From Notospermus geniculatus (lineage: Eukaryota > Nemertea > Pilidiophora > Heteronemertea > Lineidae): 64,000 nucleotides of DNA. The translations under genes were made by a program, and so were the position numbers. Positions 54,659-64,000 of the stretch are shown here, one piece after another. The notes beneath the pieces were generated by a model. That model was not told the origin of the DNA, did no database searches, and saw nothing but the letters and a program-made list of their open reading frames with translations. Each line of letters starts with the position of its first letter. Position 1 is the stretch's first letter. The stretch covers positions 146,731-210,730 of the forward strand of contig NMRB01000794.1 of the NCBI GenBank assembly GCA_002633025.1, written 5' to 3'.

Positions 54659-54965
54659 CACTGTAAAAAATGGGTAAAAATACTGATTTCCCCATGGGCT
54701 CAAATGACCCAACTGGGTGGCATTAACCTAGAAGTAGGTCAGTTGGACCCGAACGCTGCTCATGAGTGCCAACACCGCACGGGTAGCAATCATAGATGGA
54801 CCAAAGTGACCTAGTATGAAACTGGTCATTATGGGTTACTGCAACCGAAGGACCTATTCATTTCCTACCCGAAGAACAAATATTCTGGGTACCATGAACC
54901 CATTCTCTTGTACCCATTTAGAGAAACCCATGGCAAACGGGTCCGGTCAGGGGACAAGGAACAGG
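54659..54965. repeat. Diverged relative of the CACTGTAAAAA foldback
   Basis: CACTGTAAAAAATGGG, CATGAGTGCCAACACC and AGAACAAATATTCTGGGTAC are shared with 44653-45197. The right terminus is lost. It is followed by poly-G with an N (55022) and poly-C/poly-A (55160-55190); 55025-55430 has no gene. Confidence 0.65.
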
Positions 54966-55430
54966 GCCGTATTTAGCTTTTTGGTCCTGAGGGGGCAAAA
55001 GCCTCTGGGGGGGGGGGGGGGNGTGCACCCCTAGTGTAACCCCATAAAAAGGACAAACTTTGGTAACTTTTTAGTTCTCCCAAAGTTATCCGATCTACCA
55101 GTGGCACTCAAAAGTGTCAACAGAAATTCGGCACAGCATGAAATCGACCCAGATTGAACCCATGAACCCCCCCCCCCCAAAAAAAAACATCACCCATCCT
55201 CCATACCACCACCCAAGGGTGTAGTAATATGCTAGTACATGTAATTGGCACTATCCAAGATGGCGGCGATCGATCATGTATTCATGTATTCACTTTTCTG
55301 GCACGACCAATTCGCTGCATCTCAGCGGGAGTGAAAGGGCTCCGGAATGAGCAATTTCCGTTCCGACTTTTTGGCCTCCTGTTCATCATATCCAAAGAAA
55401 GAAGGAGCAAAAAACTTGACACACAAAGTG

Positions 55431-55535
55431 ATAATATACAGAAAGTCAGCTTTCAGAATCTTAGCAAATTTTCGACCCCAACCGGGGTCTTCTTCAGGCT
55501 GGCACTTTTCCGCACTAGATTTCAGAAAAGACTGA
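55431..55535 (-). mobile_element. Penelope-like 3' end fragment with ribozyme-like core
   Basis: The ATTTTCGACCCCAACCGGGG and TCTTCTTCAG words match 26102-26130 exactly in the core. No coding part remains. Confidence 0.7.
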
Positions 55536-55551
55536 TAATCCTCATTCATCA

Positions 55552-57248
55552 TACAGTGGTGTGCAAAAATATTAGAACACTTGCCATTAAGTGGAAATAT
55601 TACTAGTATTTCAATGAAATGACCCCAATGTTGCCATGAAACCATATTTTCTTTCATTAATGGAACCTTCAACCATACTGATATTGCAAAATGAATGTTC
55701 CAGAGACACCTACATGATACCTTTGTCAATTTCTTGGGAGAACATACTGCATTTTGGAAATGTTGAATAATTAACTCTAAGGAAACTCTCTGGAATGAGC
55801 TTCTGAGAGCGTGGAATAACACTGGGGTTGAAACTCTTGAGAAAATACATAGACACAATGCCAGAAAGATGTGCTTGCTGTGACTGCTGCCAAGGAGGGC
55901 CATACTAAATATTAGAGCAAAAATTTTTAAAAATACCGTGCTATTCGCACTTAAGACCCCTCGGCTGTGGGTCTAAATTGAATTATGTGTTCATTGAACG
56001 TTGCATGTGTGATATGTGATGAAAATCGATAGGTTTGTGAAGGATGCACACATACACCTTTCCACCAAAAATATAATGAGAAGAGTTAAATTTAATTTGA
56101 ACGTGCCAGAGTGGTAATGTCGTTTTCGCAAAGTACCCCCTGGTGGCCAAATGGAAAGTCCGATTCGGGCGAAAATCGATAGGTTTGTAGAGGACCCACA
56201 TATATACCAGTCCTTTAAACCAAAAATCAGGAAAATCAAATTTAGTTTGAACATGCTAGAACGGTTACGTCGTTTTCGCAAAGCGCCCCCTGGTGGCCAT
56301 AATGGAAAGTCCGATTCGGGCGAAAATTGATAGGCTTGTGAAGGACCCAAATATATAACTTTAACCAAAAATCAGGAAAATCCGATTTAATTTGAACGTG
56401 GTAGAGTGGTAACGTCGTTTTGGCAAAGCGCCCCCTGGTGGCCAAATGGAAAGTCCCATTCGGCCGAAAATCGATAGGATCGTGAAGGACCCACATATAT
56501 ACATGTACCTTTAAACCAAAAATCAGCAAAATCCGATACAATTTGAACGTGCTAGAGCGGTAACGTCGTTTTCGCCAAGCGCCCCCTGGTGGGCATATGG
56601 AAAGTCCGATTCGGCCGAAAATCGATAGGTTCGTGGAGGACCCACATATAAATGTATACCTTAAACCAAAAATCTGGAAAATCAGATTTTATTTGAACGT
56701 GCTAGAGCGGTAACGTTGTTTTTTGGAAAGCGCCCCCTGGTGGCCATATGGGAAGTCAGATTCAGCCGAAAATCGATAGGCTTGTGAAGGACCGGCACAT
56801 ATATACCTTTAAACCAAAAATCAGGAAAATCCGATTAAATTTGAACGTGCTAGAGCGGTAACGTCGTTTTCACAAAGCGCCCCCTGGTGGCCAAATGGAA
56901 AGTCCGATTCGGCCGAAAATGGATAGGTTCGTGAAGGACCCATATATATACCTTTAAACCAAAAATCAGGAAAATCCGATTTAATTTGAACGTGCTAGAG
57001 TGGTAACGTCGTCAATGGACAGACGGACAGACGGACGGACGGTTACCGCAGGCGACGACAATACCCTTCGGGCCGCCCGCGGGTCGAGGGGTAAAAAACG
57101 GACTGGACTGATAAATTCGTAGGTGAAAGAATCTCAGTACCTCTGCCATTACCTTTTGCAATGGCAGGAAAGTGAACTCCAGGTTCTGGGACCAAATAAA
57201 ACATCAGTTTGTTACGATATGCCAAGTGTTTTAATATTTTTGCACATA
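55552..57248 (+). mobile_element. Tc1-like remnant with TIRs, split by tandem array
   Basis: The left end CAGTGGTGTGCAAAAATATT and right end (complement of CAGTTATGTGCAAAAATATT) are inverted, both flanked by TA. At 55770-55920 the plus strand reads LWNELLRAWNN and, in another frame, MPERCACCDCC, which recalls the C-terminus of Tc1 transposases (...LVKSMPRRCAA type). The rest of the transposase is gone. Confidence 0.65.
56000..57060 (-). repeat. Tandem element: ~149-bp units each with a CTCF-like core
   Basis: About seven units containing GAAAATCGATAGG, CCAAAAATCAGGAAAATCCG and AACGTGCTAGAGCGGTAACG. The word GCGCCCCCTGGTGGCCA, or a near match, occurs at 56134, 56283, 56428, 56579, 56730 and 56878, spaced 145-151 bases. 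The element ends with a GACGGACA run and CGGGCCGCCCGCGGGTCGAG. It interrupts the Tc1-like remnant. Confidence 0.9.
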
Positions 57249-57365
57249 ACTGTACATGTACATGCAGGTAAAGAAAATTTACAAGTACAGTTTACGTCAT
57301 CGAATGTCGTTCATTCCACCAATCAGATCAACGGAAAAACGACTTACCACTTTAATTCAGAGTGT

Positions 57366-57865
57366 ATACTTATCTTCTTTCTGCTTTGACTTGAGTAGTT
57401 TTATGAATACCGGTCCAGGCCCGGTATTCATAAAACTACTTAAGTCTAGGTATGACGCTTATCCTTTGTTCAACACAAAAGATAAGTATCATACTTAGAC
57501 TTAAGTAGCTTTATGAATACGGGGCCTGGGTACTGGCCAGGGTCCATATTCATAAACATACTTAAGTCAAAGTGTGATACTTATCTTTTGTGTTGAACAA
57601 AGGATAAGTGTCACACTTAGACTTAAGTCGTTTTATGAATACGGGCCCAGGCCCCGTATTGAAGTCAAAGTGTGATACTTATCTTTTGTGTTGAACAAAA
57701 GATAAGTGTCACACTTAATAGACTTAAGTAGTTCTATGAAAATGGGTCCTGGCCCGGTATTCATAAAACTACTTAAGTCTAAGTGTGATACTTATCTTTT
57801 CTGATGAACAAAGGATAATAAGTGTCTTACTTAGACTTAAGTAGTTTTATGAGTACGGGCCCTGG
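57366..57865. repeat. Cluster of four tandem ~115-bp hairpin MITEs plus a half copy
   Basis: Copies at about 57416-57528, 57536-57650, 57649-57751 and 57749-57865, each a palindrome of GGCCCGTATTCATAAAACTA, CTTAAGTCTAAGTGTGATAC, TTATCTTTTG and complements. A right half lies at 57366-57420. A related hairpin is at 62467-62572. Confidence 0.88.
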
Positions 57866-58104
57866 ATTAAAATTTGCGTACGGTTATGTCAGTGAAGTGG
57901 AATGAGTTGTATTCGTGGGTTATACCGGTACGTATTACGAAAATTCATGGTGATTCATCTTGGCTACCAAGGGTTGTGACATCGCTCCACCCTCCAACTA
58001 CGCTCGCACAAACCTTTGGCATCTTTCGCAGTCTTCCCCTGTATTTCACTGGCTGTTCTGTTATCACCCCTCCGTTCAAATATGCATTTTGTACTATCAC
58101 ATTA

Positions 58105-58275
58105 ATGCCCGTTGTACACGGTAGGATTTTTTTGTACTAAAAATTATAAATGAGGCTCATGAAGGGTGATTTCGGTCATAGGCTACCGATTGCCTTGCTG
58201 AAAGGCATTGTGAACACCCATTTAAGCCCCATTTATAATTTTTAGTACAAGAAAATCCTACCGTGTACAACGGCC
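58105..58275. mobile_element. 171-bp palindromic MITE, TTA duplication
   Basis: Arms GTTGTACACGGTAGGATTTT and complement, continuing into ACTAAAAATTATAAATG. Flanked by TTA (58102-58104 and 58276-58278). The empty site is CACATTTAGTG in the copy at 19 kb. Confidence 0.92.
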
Positions 58276-58289
58276 TTAGTGTTTTTATT

Positions 58290-59385
58290 AGAGTTGTCCT
58301 CTATTCACAACTGTTTGGAACTCCAGACTGTTTGATGAAATATAGCACTACATATTAGGTAACAGGCTGGGTAATGTGTGCCAGGAATAGTGCCCAATTC
58401 ATGGGTGTTATGCAAGTTTGATTGAGTGTCAGTTTTCTATCGGGTTGTGGTCAAACCATTATTCAGGGTACGCATGCCATTGATTTTTAAAAGGCTTAGG
58501 CCCTTTTGAAAAAAGTTTCTCAGTTTGTCCATACTGTCACTCCAACAGTTCAGCTATTGTGTGGAGCCAGAGCCTCCAATGAGAGGCGAATTTATAGCCT
58601 TGGATACACTACATAAAACCCCGGGTCTTTGCATAATTTGCGCGTAACTTACGTGAGGCCAACAGGCGGCGTGTCTAGTGCAGCTTTTGTGGGGCATCGT
58701 AAGTTCTCTAAACCTAGGCCTGGTTTTTACGAGAGAAAATTTTCTTTACATAAGATAACGTAGCAAATGTAATGATAAGCAGTGATAAGAACGCGGAATA
58801 AACAACTTATTTTTTCAAAAGGCATGACAATGTCAAGGTCATGGGAAGCCAGCCAGCAGTGAAATTTGGCGCCGCCTCCTCGTGAAGAGTGCACGCCAGC
58901 AGCGATCCTAACGCCGGGCGTAGCAGTTGAGTTCAACTAGTCTCAAAAAGCCCGGGGATTTCTATTGTGTACGTAGGGCTTGTACGGACAACCTGAGAAA
59001 CTTTTTGGGCCGAATTCACCAAGGGTGATCATCGCGCGATTAAGACTTAGACGCGTGTACCTTCTTCAAAAGCATGGTGGAAGTGTGTGGATTTAGTGAA
59101 GTTACACGCGTCTAAGTCTTAATCGCGCGTTGATCACCCTTGGTGAATTCGGCCCTTTCTTTTTTTGAAAGGGCCTAAGCCTTTTCAAAATCAATGGCAT
59201 GCATACCCTGAATAATGGTGTGACCACAAACCTGTGTAGAAAACTGACACAAATCAAGCTCACATAACACCCATGAAATGGGCACTATTCCTGGCACACA
59301 TTACCCAGCCTGTTACCTAATATGTAGTGCTCTGTTTCATCGGACTGTCTGGAGCTGCAAACAGTTGTGAATAGAGGACAACTCT
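58290..59385. mobile_element. 1.1-kb foldback element, AGAGTTGTCC ends, ATT duplication
   Basis: The ends are AGAGTTGTCCTCTATTCACA and complement, flanked by ATT (58287-58289 and 59386-59388), confirmed by the empty site at 19 kb. The arms are ~240 bases, the right one split by the MITE at 59007. Confidence 0.92.
59007..59155. mobile_element. 149-bp GGGCCGAATTC MITE, TTT duplication
   Basis: Nearly identical to 44712-44860, flanked by TTT on both sides. The intact other arm of the host foldback shows the site before insertion. Confidence 0.92.
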
Positions 59386-60214
59386 ATTTCAAATAGATTT
59401 GTCATTATATTGTATTTATTGACTTTCTTATCATTTCGGAATTGCTAGGCTACTTATCCTTATTTTTAACCATAAGGCCGAATCGGCAGAAATCCCCGAT
59501 ACCAGAAAATCCCCCTCCCATACGACGGATGGAAGAGCTAATGAAATTCACGGCTTGGCAAGTACACGTGGGCTGACAATTAGCGTCGACTGGTACAATT
59601 CACTTGCTGCTTCCCATTTCTGTACACACGATTACATTCTTCCCATCAATAACAGTATTCCTTGCCTGTCGTTGCAGCATATTTAAACTTTGAATCCGAA
59701 AAATTAGCCCTTGAAACTGCGAATCGCTCGCTGTCATGCTGCAGCATTCGCCATGTTGTTTTCTGTTACCTAGTTCCCAGTTCCTACCCAAGTAGATTGT
59801 ACTACTGAAGAGTTAGTTGGTACCATGCCAAAACCTGAAGGCGAGGTTAACGGCCAAATCTCAGGAGGGCTCTGATTGCTACATTGATTTCCCGATGTGG
59901 GTCAATACAGAAATTCATTGAACTGCTAGGCTAGTACCTGATCCTACCAACGTGCGCGCGGCAATCGGACGTGGCTTGGTTGGTAGGACCAGTATTGGCC
60001 ACCACTTTTGGAGAAATTCTTCCAGTGACGTCATTGGGAATTTTATGCAAAAGAGTCAATTATGAATTGACTCACACATGTCGTATCATTCGGACATAGC
60101 GGCACCATCACTTTCAGGCGTCTGACACCAGGATAACTGCACGGCTCCGGCACAGCAGATTTTTGACACGATATACATGTACATGTATATTGATGTTTAT
60201 TTCGTATAAGAATG

Positions 60215-61786
60215 TACACTCTTGCAGGAAAGTAAAAGGGCAACAAGTTTTCCTAAATATATCAAAAACCATTGGAGCTACAGCAATGGTACTTGCACCC
60301 AATCAGTAGCAACATGTTGGTATATAGAACCATGGTGTTTTGCCAAAAATCAATTTTAATTAATTGAGAGAAAAATGACATTTTATAAAATCACTTTTTT
60401 GACAATTTTTAAAAAATCGTCCGATTTCAAATTTTCTTTCTTCATTATATTCAACTTGCCTGACTGACCAACATGTGCAATTTTTTTCCTTTTAAAATCT
60501 CAAGAGAAAATGCCTCTTTTGGCATTTTTTAGCAAAAAAAAAATCCCACTCACAAAGTCAGGTAGAAGCACCTCTGGGACAGCCCCTCTTTACGGATTTT
60601 ATGGTCTGAACTCCAGGTTTGGGGCTGTTCCAGTTCAGTACTCACGTTATGCACCAAAAGGGCTTAGAGGCAGAGTGGGCTAACCCTCACCCATGACGAA
60701 ATTTAGTTAGGACCATTATGTGACAGATGTGGATACAATGTATTCATGGCAGAGTGGGCTAACCAAGGTCAATCATTTTCAAGGTCAAATTGACGACACC
60801 CATTTCCAGCACTTCACTTTTGTACAAAAACAGTTCATGCCAGAGTGGTCTCATCAACGTTTTTTAGCGCCAAACTGGTCTAACCCACACATTTCATCAA
60901 TAGGTGGCAGGCCAAACTGGTCTAACCCACACCTTTCACCAATAAGTGGCAGCACAAATTTTCAAAATGATAGCTTCCAGGGAGGCTGAAGAGCTTATTA
61001 GAATCAAAGGGACCCAGGAGTGTAAAAGTTTGTGAGTTTGATGATCTTATTTCTGATTTAATGACCAAAACCTCCGAGGGTAACCCCATGTACGTAACAT
61101 GAATCCGGGCCACATAATGTGAACCAAATGGACATTTTCAGATGAAACAAGGCTTTGGTAAGAACGAGAAGCCAGGTTTGCATCAGAAACTTGAAATAAG
61201 GAAGTGCATTATGCCTCAAACTGGTTTTTAGCAAAAGGTTATACCATTCTAACCTTAGGCAAAATGCCAGCTGATGTTATGCCAGAGTGGTCTAACATAA
61301 CCTGTTGGTTAATTTTCTACAAGTTACTTTACAGCAGATAAGTGATGTTATGACATGTATTATCGATATCAATGATATTAAAAAAACAATTATGTGATTT
61401 TTTTTATAATTCAAAAACTTCAGCGGCCGTTTTCTCAAAAAAAATTGTGGATTAGCCCACTTTGGCTCTAAACCCTTCACCGGATTTTGAGAAGTGACAG
61501 TGACTTCAACCCATGTCATTTCAGTGCAAAACTAGATCAATACCATGAACTGGCTTTTATTTTAAAAGGAAGTAGGTCATACTGTCAATATAATTAGACT
61601 AGAGTCTTGGGAGGCCACAGGTTTTGTTGATCACTGTCTGTTGTGACGCCAAGATTCCCTGGTAAAGAGGGGCTGTCCCAGAGGTGTTGTCTGCTTGACT
61701 GTGTGAGTGGGATTTAATATTTTGCTGCAAAATGAAAAACGATATTTAGGAAAACGTGCTGTCCTTTTACTTTCCTACAAGAGTGT
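60215..61786. mobile_element. 1.6-kb foldback element with a 42-bp tandem repeat inside
   Basis: The outer arms CACTCTTGCAGGAAAGTAAA / TTTACTTTCCTACAAGAGTG and the inner arms ATCCCACTCACAAAGTCAGG (60543) / complement (to 61716) are inverted. GCCAAACTGGTCTAACCCAC occurs twice in tandem (60870 and 60912). TA flanks are possible. No gene. Confidence 0.7.
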
Positions 61787-62460
61787 ACGTAGTCTGAACA
61801 TTACAAGAAGTACATCATGTACAAATTTGAGAGTGCATTGTGCATGGCGTGTAGTGGAAGTTTTCATGGACGTGCACTACCTCAACACATAACCCCTCGT
61901 CCAATGAAAATGCAGGCGCGTGTCGAGGATTTCGAGCAGAGGGAGGTCCAGGGGATCGAGGGTCGTCGAGAATGGAGCTAGAGGGGGGAGCGCGAGGGGG
62001 TGTCCCCCTCGCGGGTAGGAAATTTTGTAAAATCTGCACACCGAAGACGCCATTTCCCAGCATTTCAGCCTTGAACATGTCATGACTGAGTGAACCTGGT
62101 CGCATCCGCCGCACCCGACAATGGATATAGACTACCTCATGGGCTTACTCATAACAGAACTATAGCGAGTAGGGGTCCGAAGTTTCGAGAACCCGCCCCT
62201 CTTCCTGTATTTTATGCTCGCTTGAAGTAATACGGGTAAAAAAATCTATGGCCTGCGCGAGCAGCGGGGGGGGGGGGGTTACATCCTTACATACTCTCAC
62301 AGGTGAGCCAAAAAGTGTTACATCCTTACTACAGGGTGGCCCAAAAAAAACGCAACAAGAGGCGCCCAATTTTGGTCTGGAGACCAGGTTGTGTGTTATC
62401 CATTTCAAACCCAGTAATAACCTGATAACAAGTAGGTTAGGGTAGGAATCGTCATAAATA
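61787..62460. other. Unassigned
   Basis: No gene recognised. It holds a GC-rich inverted word GCGAGGGGGTGTCCCCCTCGC (about 61990-62010) and a G11 run at 62265. Confidence 0.4.
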
Positions 62461-62466
62461 AGCCTG

Positions 62467-62572
62467 GGGCCGTATGCATAAAAAATCTTAAGTGTAAAAT
62501 TTCCCTTAAACTATTGTTCCAAACAAAAGATAAGTGAAATTTTACACTTAAGGTGTTTTATGCATACGGCCC
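62467..62572. mobile_element. Hairpin MITE GGGCCGTATGCATAAAA
   Basis: Arms GGGCCGTATGCATAAAA, TCTTAAGTGTAAAATTTC and complements. Related in layout to the 57.4-57.9 kb hairpins (TTATCTTTTG loop words). Confidence 0.85.
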
Positions 62573-62651
62573 CAGGGCCTTCCAAGAGACCGAGTGTCCT
62601 TTTCAAACTTTTACCAAGCCTATTTTGGATGATGCAATGAATGACAATCAC

Positions 62652-64000
62652 AGCGCGGCCAAACCTCCCGAGATTGCACATTTCGCGTAGTTCCGAAGGT
62701 CGCCACTGCAATGAAGTGGCGCCGAACCTGGCGTAGGCCAAGACGCTGCAGGGCGCAGAATCTGGCGGCGGGGGGGGGGGTATAGGTGATTAATGCGTGG
62801 GAGGGCGCTTGGCCTAGCTAGTTTACCAAGCCTTGGCGCCGAGGTGATGTAGGCCTAATCAGGGAGCGTGTCAAGGGTATCTGAATGGGCCGTTTGACAG
62901 CAGGGCCTAGCTCATTTACCAAGTCTAGACGCTGCCGTGATCTAAGCAGGGATGGGTGTCTGACGCACGCGCCACTGCCAGCGGTCCCTGGCACAAGATT
63001 GAAGTTATGTATTAATGCGCACCATGGAGTGTAAAGTAGTACGTATTAAAACTGATGGTATCTCTTTAATCCGATGACAGCGAGTGTAATAATTGGCCAA
63101 ATATGAAACACTAGGTAGATTAGAATTATTCGAAGCAAGCACAGGACAAAACCATGCTAACTTGACTGATTTCAGGTCTCGGTGCACCACACTGTATACA
63201 ACCGCCGGGTCAATCTCGTCACACTGGCTGGCGAGCAAGCTCTGCCGCTTCAGTGAGTAAATTGGCTCTGGCGACCAATTAAACTAGCACAATCATCTCT
63301 GTGACTGAAAATTTCGCATGTTCGAAGACAAAATATTACTGCACACTACTGTATCTATCGCATGGCGTTGATAAATCCCTATTTATGCCGTATTTTGACC
63401 GGGGAGTCGGACACGAAGAGGGACGAGGGTTATTCCTCAAAAGACGACGACTGACCACAGCGCGGCCACTGAAACCTGCCGAGATTGCCTACTTCCCGTA
63501 CTTCCGAATGTCACCACTGCCAATGAAAGCGCCGAAACTGACGTAGGCCTACACGCTGCAGGGCGCTGAATCTGGCGGGGGGGGGGGGGGCATGTGATTA
63601 ATGAACTAGGCCTGACTAGTTTACCTACACTGTTTTCCCTGGACGTAGGTTTTACGGTTTTTCACTGTCAAATATCGACAGTACATTACCGTTTTTGAAA
63701 TTTCACGGTATAGTACCGTACACGAAAATTTACGGTAGTATACAGGCAACAAAATTGCCAGCGCATTACCGTTAAAATTCACGTCAAAGGAAAACAGTGT
63801 AGCCTTGGCGCCGAGGTGATGTAATCGGGGAGGGTAGGCCTATCTGATTACAAGGGCATCTGAATGGGCCGTTTTACAGCAGGGCCTAGCTCATTTACCA
63901 AGTCTAGGCGCTGCCGTGATCTAAACAGGGATGGGTGTCTGACGCACGCGCCACTGCCAGCGGTCCCTGGCACAAGATTGAAGTTATGTATTAATGCGAT
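62652..64000 (+). repeat. Diverged tandem duplication, second copy with a MITE
   Basis: 62652-63025 and 63455-64000 are direct copies (CCTTGGCGCCGAGGTGATGT, GCAGGGCCTAGCTCATTTAC, TGACGCACGCGCCACTGCCA). Both have a G-run of 10-15. The second copy contains the MITE at 63628. 63026-63450 shows no gene. Confidence 0.85.
63628..63799. mobile_element. 172-bp MITE CACTGTTTTCC, TA duplication, empty site nearby
   Basis: The ends are CACTGTTTTCCCTGGACGT and ACGTCAAAGGAAAACAGTG, flanked by TA. The first duplicate reads GTTTACCAAGCCTTGG with no insert (62820-62840). Inner TACGGT/ACCGTA words pair. Confidence 0.9.

Larger units (their letters stand above)
57957..59925 (+). repeat. Copy of the 19005-19685 segment with three nested insertions
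   Basis: 57957-58104, 58276-58289 and 59386-59925 together equal the reverse complement of 19005-19685. The intervening sequence is two insertions, one of which holds a third. 59926-60214 has no recognised feature. Confidence 0.85.

Noticed and set aside
55229-55606. 125-codon plus-strand frame
   Set aside because: It runs into a Penelope-like 3' end and Tc1-like TIR, so it is not a conserved protein.

Overview
The window looks like repeat-rich nuclear DNA of a marine invertebrate, most likely a non-vertebrate deuterostome (echinoderm, hemichordate or cephalochordate type). The grounds are GT-AG introns, Pol III type tRNA-derived SINEs, many MITEs, a PIF/Harbinger transposon, Penelope-like elements with GIY-YIG domains, and an LTR retrotransposon with the PR-INT-RT-RH order described for the Gmr1 group of deuterostome Ty3/gypsy elements. 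The frequent AGGCCTA words are typical of such genomes but prove little. I see no conserved host gene. Nearly everything I can name is a mobile element or its debris.

Layout. 0-7 kb: a MITE with a 9-bp target duplication, then a decayed PIF/Harbinger element carrying a five-exon MADF protein (+) and a convergent DDE transposase (-). 7-15 kb: MITEs with 9-bp duplications, a six-copy tandem array of a 271-bp tRNA-like SINE, and a LINE reverse transcriptase split by two DNA elements at sites where the frame is kept. 15-24 kb: a ~150-bp-unit tandem element, foldback elements and a segment duplicated again at 58 kb. 24-28 kb: a 1.25-kb element with a 9-bp duplication, a zinc-finger-like fragment, a Penelope-like fragment and an 807-bp palindrome. 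28.1-38.1 kb: a complete but broken LTR retrotransposon, split by a SINE (13-bp TSD), a pogo-like transposon (TA, containing a 911-base assembly gap) and a 3-bp-TSD MITE. 39-42 kb: a SINE dimer and an unrecognised long coding frame beside a TTAA element. 42-49.4 kb: a 7.4-kb element with ~260-bp inverted repeats ending CACTG and a TTG duplication, holding unidentified frames. 50-57 kb: nested MITEs, a second Penelope-like insertion (12-bp TSD) inside a foldback, and a Tc1-like remnant split by a CTCF-motif-like tandem array. 57-64 kb: hairpin MITEs in tandem, a nested insertion series, another foldback and a terminal duplication.

The main value of the window is its insertion stratigraphy. Several insertions can be read exactly because the host element's reading frame is restored by removing them, or because an empty paralogous site lies elsewhere in the window. 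Functional candidates that deserve a test are the tandem Pol III SINE units with a covarying hairpin, the CTCF-like motif arrays, the 7.4-kb CACTG element with its stop-start coupled frames, and the orphan frame at 40.9-41.8 kb.
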